From Vesta saturnalis (lineage: Eukaryota; Arthropoda; Insecta; Coleoptera; Lampyridae), in the NCBI GenBank assembly GCA_036346205.1, contig JARFJB010001965.1, forward strand, positions 1,050,001 through 1,114,000: 64,000 bases of DNA, written 5' to 3'. Both the position numbers and the translations under genes were made by a program. The number at the start of each line of letters is the position of its first letter. Position 1 is the first letter of the stretch. The notes beneath the pieces were generated by a model. The model saw only the letters and a program-made list of their open reading frames with translations. It searched no databases and was not told the DNA's origin. Positions 45,661 to 55,262 of this stretch are shown here, one piece after another.

Positions 45661-46755
45661 TAGTGTAGTTTAAATTATACAATCTAAACGTTGCGATAAC
45701 ACTTACAGTTATCTTCGTCAGCAGTAATATCTATTAAAATTGTTTAAGATGTGGAAAACAATTTTGTCAAAGTTGAAAAATTAAAACATACACATCAGCC
45801 TGCTATTAATGTTCAGGATGAGAAACGAATAAACCCAACAATAGAATTAAATTTCAGTAAAGAATAACTAGGGCATTAAAAATTAAATACCGTTAAACTG
45901 TCTTAAAGATGACAAATCAGAACACTCTCTACCGGCAAAAGCTAACAATGAAAAATGTAACCCAAAACATTTAACAAAATTCAATCAAATTATAATGTAA
46001 GTGTAAAGTTGTGAAAAACAATTTTAAAATGATAGAAGCATTCACAAATATAAACATGACATCAAACAAAATAATCCAGTTAAATCTAACAAAGTAAATA
46101 AGCGCAAGTGTTATTAACAATGAAAACCATAATGCAGAACGTTTTTTAATTTTAATCTTAATTTCAAGTACTTATGTTAAATTATAGTGCTGTGGTAACT
46201 TAACATATAATTGGTAAATCATTTGCTTCAAGGTCTAGGAAAACACAGAAAAAACCTAGACATACCAAAAGTCAAAATTAAAATCAAAATTGCGTCTTAA
46301 TTTAACTGGATTATTTTATTTGATGTCATGTTTATATTTGTGAATGCTTCTATCATTTCAAAATTGAAGTTTTTCAAAACTTTACGTTTCATCATAACTT
46401 GATTAAATTTTGTTAAATGTTTTTTGGCTGACATTTTTCATCGTTAGCTTTCGCCATTAGAGAGTGTTCTGATTTGTCATCTTTAAGACAGTTTAACAAT
46501 ATTTAATGTTTAATAACCTAGTTATTCTTTACTAAAATTTGGTTCTATAGTTGGCTTTGTACGTTTCTCAAACTGTTACGTTGATTGCAGGCTGATGTTT
46601 ATGTTTTAATTTTTCAACTTTGACAAAATTGTTTACATATTTAACAATTTTAACAGATATTAATTACTACTGACGAAGATAGTGGTAAGTGTTATCGAAA
46701 CGTTTACATTGTATAATTTAAAATACACCATTAAAAAATCCAAAAAAGTATTTTA
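45640..46755. repeat. inverted pseudo-LTR pair, arms about 450 bases, 212-base spacer
   Basis: 45640-46086 and 46299-46755 are reverse complements over nearly their entire length with scattered substitutions, for example TTAACTGGATTATTTT..TTTGATGTCATG in both. The outer ends hold GTGTTATCG.AACGTTTA and a CTGACGA motif. The left arm also aligns directly with 44690-45180. Confidence 0.85.
46668..46705 (+). ncRNA. hammerhead-like motif in Penelope pseudo-LTR
   Basis: CTGACGA (46670-46676) is followed by a short stem-loop and GAAAC (46697-46701), the two conserved boxes of a hammerhead ribozyme core. Related copies are at 45691-45721 (minus, GAAA changed to GCAA, stem GATAAC/GTTATC perfect) and 47270-47290 (plus, CTGTGGA). 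An extra A lies between CTGACGA and the stem, and helices I and III with the cleavage site were not established. Hammerhead motifs are documented in Penelope-like element terminal repeats, so the call is plausible but not proven. Confidence 0.35.
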
Positions 46756-46769
46756 ATATATTCAATAGT

Positions 46770-47250
46770 TTGTTTTAGAGGGACTTTTGTAAAAGAAATA
46801 AAACTGCATTAAAACTGACCATTGCACCACTCTCTTCAATTTTAAATTAAGTACTGTTACAATGAAATCGGCAGAAATTTTAATATAATGGAGTGATTTG
46901 CCTATATGAGGTTTTAATAAAATTGTAAGGTATTTTGCAAGATTGAATGTAGGAGAACCAATTTCACTAACAATAGGCCTTAAAGGAACATTAAGTTTAT
47001 GGATGTTTGGCAGACCACATAGTTTTGGAGAAAACGATTCAGAGTTAGTTAGTTTCTGTTTAATTTCTTCAGCAACATGATAATTTAATAAGTTCTTTAG
47101 TTTTCAAAAGAAACTTTTTTATTGAATATTTTGGTATTTCACGATAAGTCTCTGGTTCCAACAATTGTTCTGTTTAATATAACAGTTGCATTATCTTTGT
47201 CTGATTGTAGTATTATTATACTTTCATACCTTAAACAATCCTAAAAGAAT
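46770..47250 (-). pseudogene. Penelope-like reverse transcriptase fragment, N-terminal region
   Basis: Minus-strand frames show IIILQSDKDNATVILNR, then PKLCGLPNIHKLNVPLRPIV, EIGSPTFNLAKYLTILLKPH and KSLHYIKISADFIV, and MVSFNAVLFLLQ. These match the fingers region of Penelope RT through motif A, where the catalytic VSFDV has become VSFNA, so the first aspartate is lost. Frameshifts and stops break the frame. It ends where the inverted pseudo-LTR begins. Confidence 0.78.
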
Positions 47251-47536
47251 TTACTACTACTGTGGAAGATAACTGTAAGTGTATTCGAAACGTAAAGATA
47301 TGTATACATACAAATATAAAAATATACTCTATTAAAAACCCAAAAATTAAGTGTTTTATTAAAGTTTTTTGGTGTTTGAGAATATTTTCAAATAGCTGCC
47401 GACAGTTTCCCATCTCTCTCATGCGGATCTGTTCCATAATAAGCATTTAAATACTAATAACCGCAAAAGTTTGGACATAAGATAAAAAGATCAGATATAT
47501 TGGAGGGCAATGCGGCGTAGCCACTTAGTTAATTCA

Positions 47537-49350
47537 AATACCATCAAATCTTAATGCGGTTCACCAACACCTTGAACAAGTGCAACCGGACATTCTGTTT
47601 CTATCAGAAACACAAGTTTCCCCTGGAAGCACTGATTCGCCTGACCTGCGATTTCCCAGATACAACCTCCACTCTAACTTTCGCCTTAAAGGCGTAGCAT
47701 GCGCGTATACCAAGGACAACGTAGGTTGTAAGAGGATGTCCACTCTGCAAAACAACAAATTTGACCTTAGTCTGAATATAGACTACCTCTTATCACAGTT
47801 TCCATCTTGCGATATTTCAATTTTGGGAGATTTTAATGCCTACAGCTCCAATTGGCTTCATTTTTCATCCACCACTAATCCCGCAGGTCACAGTGCAGAA
47901 GCATTTGCAGTATCTTGTGATTTCACACAAATCATTAATCATTTCCGAACCAACCAGAATCCCTGACAACCCTAACCATACTCCACATCTCAGTGGACCT
48001 ATTCCTTACAACTAACCCACTTGTCTATAAAACAAGGGTCCTTTCCCCACTTGGTTATTCAGACCACTGCCTGATCAAAATAAATTCTTCTGTACCCAAT
48101 CCCACTGTTTCTCGAAAGACAGACAGAACTATGTCGTGTTCTAAATTAGCTAACTGGAGCGAACTGCGACATTTTTTTGCAACCTTCCCCTGGCGTGAAC
48201 GGCTTTGAACGGTCCTCCTCTTCAAACATTGCTCTTTCAATAACTGAAGTTATGTTGATGGGTATGGAGTTATACATTCCCAAAAAACAACACTAGTATA
48301 ATAAGGCTTGCACTGATGCGTTATCGCAAAAGTATAAACTTTATACCAAATGGAAGTCAAATAAATCTATCGAAAATCACGCAGATTATATTACCGCAAG
48401 GAATAGTTGCAAAAGCATCATCAAGGCGAAAAAGATGTTTGAATAACGTAAATGCAAAGAATTAGTCTCATGTCTTCTGGGTGGTCATAAATTTTGGTCA
48501 TTAGCTACAGCCATCAGTAAAAGCTTTAGTACATTTTCCTTTCCTCCCATGACGTCTCGCGACGGATCTGTAGTAACTGATCCTGCTGAAAAAGCCAACC
48601 TCTTTACCTCTAATGAAGACCAAAGCAATATCAATAGCCCCCCATACCATAACTCCAACTGTGTGGTGCACATGATTTTCCACAGAAAATTGGGGATCTT
48701 GTATTTCACCACGTCGTCTTTACTTACAACCTCTATACTCTGCATCAAATTCATGTCTCAATGATTCTGGTAAAACTGTGTCGTCGCCCAAATTTACTCT
48801 ATCGTTCTGTATTGTCCAAACTCTTCTCGATCTCCATGTCATCTGGTGAGTTTCCCTAATCGTGGAAGTTGGCAATCGTCCAACCTATTCCTAAATTGGT
48901 TGATAAAACCGATCCCTCAAACTATCGACCAATAGCTATCACTTTCATGCTGTCGAAAATCATGGAGAAAGCCATAAACCACCAACTACGTTCGTTTTTC
49001 GAGCCCAACAAACTCCTCAACCACCACCACTATGGGTTCAGACAGAGTTGTTTCGAAAGAAACTACTATTAACGCGGGAGTACTGAAGGATCAGTGATAG
49101 CTCCCACACTTTCCCTGCTATACATAAATGACCTTATTTCCTCAACAACTAACCCGATCCATTGATTTGCAGACGACAGCACTGTACATTGTAGTTCTTA
49201 TCAGTTTTCCCACAACAATAAGTCTAGTCAGGACGTTAAGGTGAAAATGGCAGCCTCAATCAACAGTGACTTAGAACGTGTCCTTGAATGGGGAAGGAAT
49301 AATCTACTTACTTTCAACACCGACAAAACGCAGTGTTGCGTTGTACTTTT
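47537..49350 (+). mobile_element. Jockey-type LINE, decayed copy 2
   Basis: The plus strand begins abruptly at SNLNAVHQHLEQVQPDILFL (truncated just inside the endonuclease). It shows DISILGDFNAYSSNWLHFSS, then LSPLGYSDHCLIKIN, the linker KCKELVSCLLGGHKFWSLAT, TSRDGSVVTDPAEKANL, RT start KTDPSNYRPIAITFMLSKI and YGFRQS. It then jumps to AGVLKGSVIAPTL, so motif A (ALDISKAFD in copy 1) is deleted. LLYINDLISSTTNPIH, a stop, FADDST (motif C intact) and GRNNLLTFNTDKTQCCVV follow. There is also a 33-codon deletion in the endonuclease after NNKFD and frameshifts throughout. A 116-base Tc1 patch lies at 48605-48720. Confidence 0.87.
48605..48720 (-). mobile_element. internal Tc1 transposase patch inside Jockey copy 2
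   Basis: This segment is the reverse complement of 51599-51706 in the Tc1 element downstream, with two or three substitutions and an eight-base insertion (TTGGGGAT). It covers the VHHTVGVMVWGAI region of the transposase and has no terminal repeats. TCTTTAC occurs at both edges (48601-48607 and 48717-48723), and the corresponding site in Jockey copy 1 lacks the patch. Confidence 0.85.
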
Positions 49351-50004
49351 GGTGTCTTGTTTTACTATATCGGTATTTATTATTTATGATTTTTTGTTAA
49401 ATTCAGCGTTTGCTTTACCATAATAGATTAATAATTATATTTTATAATAAATATTGCTAAATAACTCTGTTCATGAAATTTTGGTATAGGGAATGCTTAA
49501 CAGAAATTAAAGCTACATAATCAAAAATTCTATCTGTGCTATTAAATACAGGGTGTTCCACTTAAAAGAAGAAAGAAAATGAAAGGTTTCGAGTTTCGAC
49601 CCACCCTGTACACAAAAGAGAAAATAATTGAAATTTAATCGAATGTGGGGATATTACATCATGTAAAAAAACTTGATTAGGCAAAATTGTTTTTCTGTAA
49701 CGTACAGTAAGCGTTGACTTAACTACGGTTTTAACATAAACGTGTCCATAACTTTTAAAGGACTATGTATAACGTAACAAAACCTTATATCAGAAGATTG
49801 GAAAAAATGTGGGCAATCCGAATTTGGCATAATATTCAGGGGTTCTCATTTAAAAATCATATGTTTGATTTGTAACGGAGTTATGTAACACCCCGTATAG
49901 TTCAGTGTAATTTCAAAATATGGTCCTTAAAGACAACCATTAATTTTCTTAACATTTTTTTATATCTCTTAAATAAGCCATATACCGAACGTTGTATACA
50001 TCCT

Positions 50005-50006
<2 letters not shown>

Positions 50007-50063
<57 letters not shown>
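50007..50063. repeat. (TA)n microsatellite
   Basis: About 28 TA units inside the 5' non-coding part of mariner copy 2. Confidence 0.97.
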
Positions 50064-50067
<4 letters not shown>

Positions 50068-51010
50068 AATTTTAAGTACAAAACATGTAGAGAAACATGA
50101 GAATTATAAAACTATTTTCCAATATGCAGGTTGGTCCAATAACCAGTGGTGACCCAAAGTTATGTTTTTTAAATGAAACACCCGGTATTTCATTACATTT
50201 TTCAAAAGATCTTAAAGAGTAGATGCTTTTTGGTATAGGGCATTAAGGGTCTAACTTTAAGGGTTACTAAATTATTTTAATTTTGAACGAAAACAGTGCT
50301 CACCTTTGGAAATGTATTCCTCATAAACCTAACAAGATTTTGGGCTATAACTAGGACCAGAGATTGCTTATTACTCCTAGTTAACTATTTTGGACTAATA
50401 TTGAGATGAAATTAAAAAACAACAATTGTGATTGTCTTATGCTAATTGTTATGTTACTGCTTCTTTAAAAAAAACAACGCGGTTAATATTATTAAGAAAA
50501 TTATCGTCTACCTAATTATTTGTTTCTAATCTAGATAGATAATCGAATTTGACGTTTATTATTAAAATTATTTGTCTGAAACAACTCCGAAACAATTTGT
50601 AAATGTCTTTATTGTTATTATGGTTAAGCATTATAAATACGGTTTGTGTTGTGTAAAATGAAGTTTACAAAACCAGAAAGAATTAACATGATTTATTGTA
50701 TCGGAGATGGTGATGGTAACGCTTTTTTAGGCCTCTAGAATTTATGCTCAGTAATATCCCAACCAAAGGCATCACGACTATCGTCCATTCATTAGATTGA
50801 GACTTTCATTTGGAGAAAGAGCGACAGTTATGTATGAAAAGCGGGAACGACAAAAGCTATAATAAATGAAGACAATACATTATCTGTTCTGCAACATGTA
50901 GGCAAAAATCCACATGTTAGTACAAGAATGTACGTGGAGAATTCGATATTTGTTAGTCCAGCGTCTCCAAAATATTAAGAAACAATAAATTTTATCAGTA
51001 TCGTACACTA

Positions 51011-51924
51011 AGTGACACACAAAGAAGAACGCCCAGTAATAATGGATATTTTGTAAAAACTTTTTGAGAAAATGTTTGTTTATGTTAAGATAAAAACGAT
51101 CAATTTTTTAGCCATATTACTCTAGCGGTTTTTCCGTTAACCTCTTTCAAAAACATTTACGATCACGTAGCCTTAAAATCATCTGTAACTACAGTGGTCA
51201 TTTAAAACGTGTAAAACACATTACAAAAAGCTCCTTTAATTGAATCACGATGCCTCGAGTGCGAAGACGCCAAAATTTTCGGCAGTTAAGCGAGTTTGAT
51301 AAGGGGTCGAATTGTGGGCTTACGAGAAGCTGATTTGTTTATGGGAGGTGTAGCCGATAGAACGCAACGGAGTTTAAGCACTGTGGCAGTCTGTGTGAAC
51401 TGTGTATCGCCGGATAAGAACCTTTGGAGTCTTTTCATATCGTTCACATTTTGTGCTACCACTGACTCCTGGGCACCGACGTGATCGTCTAGCGTGGTGT
51501 AGAGAACGAGCAAATTGGGACCAAGAATGGAATTCAATTGTCTTCAGTGATGAGTCCAGATTTTGTTTGGGAATGTATGACGGTCGTGCAAGGGTGAGAA
51601 GACGACGTGGTGAAATACAAGATTTTCTGTGGAAAGCATGTGCACCACACAGTTGGAGTTATGGTATGGGGGGCTATTGCTATTGCTTTGGTCTTCATTA
51701 GAGGTAACATGACCGCTGCGCGCTACATCCAGGAGGTCGTAGATCCCCATATTGTACCTTATGTTCAGACCATCCCCAACAACACATTCCAACAAGACAA
51801 CGCACGACCTCATGTTGCTAGATCACCTTTGGCTAATTTTGAGACCAATCAAGTTGCTTTGTTGTATACCAAAAATTATTAAAATAAATTGATTACTATT
51901 GGGTGTTCTTCTTTCTATGTGACT
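51011..51924 (+). mobile_element. Tc1 element, 914 bp, nested at a TA in mariner copy 2
   Basis: Both ends carry matching inverted repeats of about 32 bases (left AGTGACACACAAAGAAGAAC, right complement AGTCACATAGAAAGAAGAAC), and TA flanks each end (51009-51010, 51925-51926). The mariner reading continues on the far side, proving insertion. At 914 bp it is much shorter than a typical 1.6-kb Tc1 and carries an internally deleted transposase. Confidence 0.9.
51250..51882 (+). pseudogene. Tc1 transposase, internally deleted
   Basis: MPRVRRRQNFRQLSEFDKGR and IVGLREADLF form the first helix-turn-helix; after STVAVCVN most of the second DNA-binding domain is missing. In the next frame LTPGHRRDRLAWCRERANWD and IVFSDESRFCLG give the first catalytic Asp (51549); RARVRRRRGE follows. 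A further shift leads to VHHTVGVMVWGAIAIALVF, GNMTAARYIQEVVDPH and TFQQDNARPHVA with the second Asp (51796). The family's SPDLSPIEH stretch with the catalytic Glu is absent, replaced by unrelated residues before a stop at 51880. Inactive. Confidence 0.87.
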
Positions 51925-52165
51925 TAGTATGTTTCAACTACTGCAAGAACTTGAAGGCAACAATTTTGAACGAAGAAGAGTGTTTTGTGAATGGGTGCTT
52001 AATAAAGTTCAGGAGCAACCACATTTTTTTTATTATATATCGTTTTCCAACGAAGCTACATTTCATAACAATGGAAATTTCAACAAGCATAATATGCACT
52101 ATTATGCCACATAGAATCCCCACTTTAGGAGGGCTGTTCACAACCAACACAGATGGTCTTTAAAC

Positions 52166-54926
52166 GTTTAAACTGGTTTAAGTACCTAGTATATTGTGAA
52201 TAATGCACCTCCATCTTCATCTTCAGATGCTTCCCATGAGCGCCGGTTGTTTTGGGGGGCACAACTGACCTTAAATTGCCACAACCGTTGCTGAAAACAA
52301 AATTAGAAAATAAAATAGGTATATTCACGAGATCGCGGTGGTACAAAATCTACCGAACCTCGTATAATTATCTAATTTGAAGTTAATATTCCAACTAATT
52401 GTAAACAATCAGTTTCCCTTAAAAAAAACATAATAAACGAAACACAGGCTACAGTTTCTTCGACATACAAATGTTACTCACGCAGTCAAAATAATCATTA
52501 ACGGCAACTAAAATTAAATATTTCTATTCGTTGAGATGGAATAACCATGGTCTATCTTGTACCCCCCTCAGGATGGGTGAGAATATAAATTTACGACAAT
52601 AAATCTGCGCTTACATTTTTAAAACACTGGGGTATAATAGGCTTTCTAAATTGATCTGTAACTTTGTTAATATTAATTTTTAGCATAGCGAAAGTTCTTA
52701 AAAGTTTGGAAAAAAACTACATAAAAATTTAAAGGCTACTATTACAAAAAAATGAAAATATCGTTTTTTGTTTCATACAGGGAAGGTCAAATTTGAACAC
52801 CTTCTATATGATATACTGTTATAGGCCATAATAGGTAACCCTTTATCTGCTTATTCTCAAAAGGCAAAATCACTTTCTCCAAGGAATTTAGTTTAAAGGG
52901 AATACAGCCAACTGTCACTTTTTTTCTAAAAACATAAATAATACGAATGAAATATCGAAAATATCTATATTATGTATCAAATTGAAATCGAAACCCAAAA
53001 AATAATAATATATAGGGGGCTTTTATTGAAACAAGTAGGTTACTACATACTTCCGTTATACACGGAAGTGCCTGAATGCTGTCATCATTTTAGTTGATTT
53101 CGCCAGCTTTGATAACATATAGCTGCAAAGTTTCATATTTCCACATGTTGTGATGATTCGATAAGCCATTTTACCCTAACATAATTGCATTTTTAAGACT
53201 ATTCAATTATATACAAAGCTACCCAGCTATTATCAAAAAATATGAGCAAAAATACGTTACTATTACAAAACAAGTAAAGTAATAAATTTGGTTAGATTTC
53301 TGTCAAAATAAGGTAACATGTTATAAAATAACAAACTGTATGTAAATTGTATTAATAGAGACAATAAATAAAATAAGAAGGTTAACTGCAATTCAACTTA
53401 CGTACCACACGGTGTAACATAATTATACAAAACTAATTAATCTTTCTTTCACTTAATGGGCGTATTACCGGTATCCTCGAAGCGGAAAAAATTGCAAATT
53501 ATTTCAATAATGCTTTTAATGTATCTATTAATTAGTAATTACGTTTACTTAACAATACCGTTTTCTTGTAGTAGTTATACACACTTAATTTTAAACGCAA
53601 TAATTTTTTTTCTTTAATTCAGCAGTGATAGTAATGAGATAAAAAAGTACCCACATCTAAAAAGGAAAATTCGAAGGGAAAGTAGGTACTGAAACCCTGT
53701 TATCTACGGTGCATAAATCACCGTATTTAATAATTAAGTTAGGGGAAAGTGCTTGTACATTGAAAGAGGGTATACAATAAAATGTAAGGTTAAGCTTTTT
53801 GCAGTTTTTCCATTTATATCTAAGCAGCGATATTTATGGGTGGAATAGTATTGTGTCTGATCTTGTTTTAGTCATTTACTAACATTGTTGCAATATTTTC
53901 TAAAATAAATACGGTAACACGTAGCGTTAATTCAGTTACAGGTTTCATTTTGTATCTCCTTAAGATAGTATACTAATCGTAAGGTAAACGTAAATTTTAC
54001 CAAAATAAAAAAGAGAATAACAAAACCAAATAAATTACTTCTATAGCCAGTGAAAGATAATTTATAAAACGATGAATCCGAATTTCTAAATTTGGAATTA
54101 TCTAATTCAATTTGCATTAAAAGTTTTAGCTGTGATAACAATCTAACACTCTGACAAATATTTACATTTACGTATGTGTATGCTTAGACAATTAGCATTT
54201 AAAGTAAATCAAAATTGTTTTACTATTACAATAACTACTTACTTTAAACCATAATCTTGATTAGAATAATTAGCCTTGGAATCGTCTTTTTTAATTTTTG
54301 ACAAATTTCATATTTGTTTAAAGCTACACTAAACATCTATTAATAGTACATTACAAGTGCAACACGCTACGGGTCGAAAACCACAATCGTGTTAAGGTAT
54401 AAGCCATTATGCTAGTTTTGTAAGGATAATTCCCATAAAAATAATATGAATTACATTTTCGGTTTAAAGGAAGTTGTTTCGATAAGATCTAGATTTGTTA
54501 AATTTTGGAGTTCTAAATTCATTGTAGCAGATCTTTTCAATCTTAATTTAATTAGTTTATTACGGTAATAATAATGCACAAAAAAGGTATAAAAGTTAAT
54601 TATATCGAAAATTAAAATCATATTGGATATCTATCAAAATTATGAGTTTATTCAAAATGAAGCTTTTAAAAAATTGAACATTCCTGTTTCAGCGAAAATT
54701 ATACGAGGCACATATTGTTAGAAGTTTTTAAATGGCATTAAAAAGAGTCAGTAAGCAGGCGCTTAGAGACGGAGTGCCGTCCTCCTCAGGTACACTTTCT
54801 AAATGAGAAGTTTTAGGCTTTATATGTATAATATAAGTAATACGATTGTTCAATGAAACACGCTCAGAAGCTATAAAATATATTTGTTTGCCACATTTAA
54901 TTAATCTATAAATACCGGACAACAAA
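52166..54926. other. no gene recognised
   Basis: AT-rich DNA. A plus-strand peptide LEAEKIANYFNNAFNVSIN near 53475-53530 faintly resembles a LINE linker but is too short to call. Open frames at 53932-54141 and 54728-54952 (minus) have no domains. Confidence 0.5.
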
Positions 54927-55130
54927 ATGATTTTAATTGTTGGCGGAACCATTCCAAATCAGCACCCTCTATCTCAGCGTACGAATTGAAATGACACCAT
55001 TTTAGATACTGTTTTAAGGGGCCAAACACATGAAAATCTCACAGTGACAATTCGAGACTACCCATTAATTAAGTCTGAGCAGTACGGCTGCTTATGGGGC
55101 GACCATTACAAAGCAGCCACACACAAGGAC
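54927..55130 (+). CDS. weak protein-like frame with one in-frame stop
   Basis: From an ATG at 54927 the frame reads MILIVGGTIPNQHPLSQRTN, one TGA (54987), then NDTILDTVLRGQTHENLTVT and IRDYPLIKSEQYGCLWGDHY before running into the CA repeat. Composition is protein-like and GC is higher than upstream, but I recognise no domain and see no splice sites. A decayed exon or transposon fragment is possible. Confidence 0.15.
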
Positions 55131-55139
55131 GCGCACACA

Positions 55140-55205
55140 AACCCCCTTACAACGACACTCACACTCGCACTCCATATCACACTCACACACACACCCACGC
55201 ACGCA

Positions 55206-55260
<55 letters not shown>

Positions 55261-55262
55261 GC
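55140..55262 (+). repeat. (CA)n / (CGCA)n repeat, plus strand A/C-rich
   Basis: CACACTC-type units, then about seven CGCA units (55197-55223) and about 17 CA units, ending in CACGCGCGCAT. This is the only part of the terminal block in which the plus strand is A/C-rich. Confidence 0.95.

Larger units (their letters stand above)
44690..47365 (-). mobile_element. Penelope-like element cluster with direct and inverted pseudo-LTRs
   Basis: Reverse transcriptase pieces on the minus strand (45440-45660 and 46770-47250) are interleaved with several copies of a terminal repeat. Two copies are in direct orientation (44690-45180 and 45640-46300), one is inverted (46299-46755), and a partial one lies at 47255-47365. 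Penelope-like elements are known for such pseudo-LTRs in direct and inverted arrangements and for 5'-truncated copies bounded by them. No GIY-YIG domain is seen in this cluster; C-terminal tails of a similar element lie at 32470-32900. Confidence 0.78.
49549..52165 (+). mobile_element. mariner copy 2, 3'-truncated and interrupted by Tc1
   Basis: The left end is marked by TA followed by CAGGGTGTTCCACTTAAAAG, a terminal sequence typical of insect mariner-like repeats, and GTTTCATTTAAAA-type inverted matches occur internally (about 50166). The transposase starts at 50658 and resumes after a nested Tc1 element. The right end is missing: homology stops at about 52165 before the second catalytic Asp. 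A (TA)28 tract at 50007-50063 lies in the 5' untranslated part. Confidence 0.68.
50658..52165 (+). pseudogene. mariner transposase, broken and split by Tc1 insertion
   Basis: The ATG at 50658 opens MKFTKPERINMIYCIGDGDG, and fragments LRLSFGERATV, TKAIINEDNTLSVLQHVG, NPHVSTRMYVEN and NNKFYQYRTL follow in changing frames up to 51010. After the Tc1 element, LLQELEGNNFERRRVFCEWV and LNKVQEQPHFFYYISFSNEA (51938-52060) continue the same protein. The first catalytic aspartate is replaced by Asn (SNEATF, 52049). NKHNMHYYAT and NPHFRRAVHNQHRWSL end the homology near 52160. Related to, but distinct from, the mariner at 18.9 kb. Confidence 0.75.

Noticed and set aside
53460..53535. LINE linker fragment
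   Set aside because: Only about 20 residues look LINE-like, with no supporting motif on either side.
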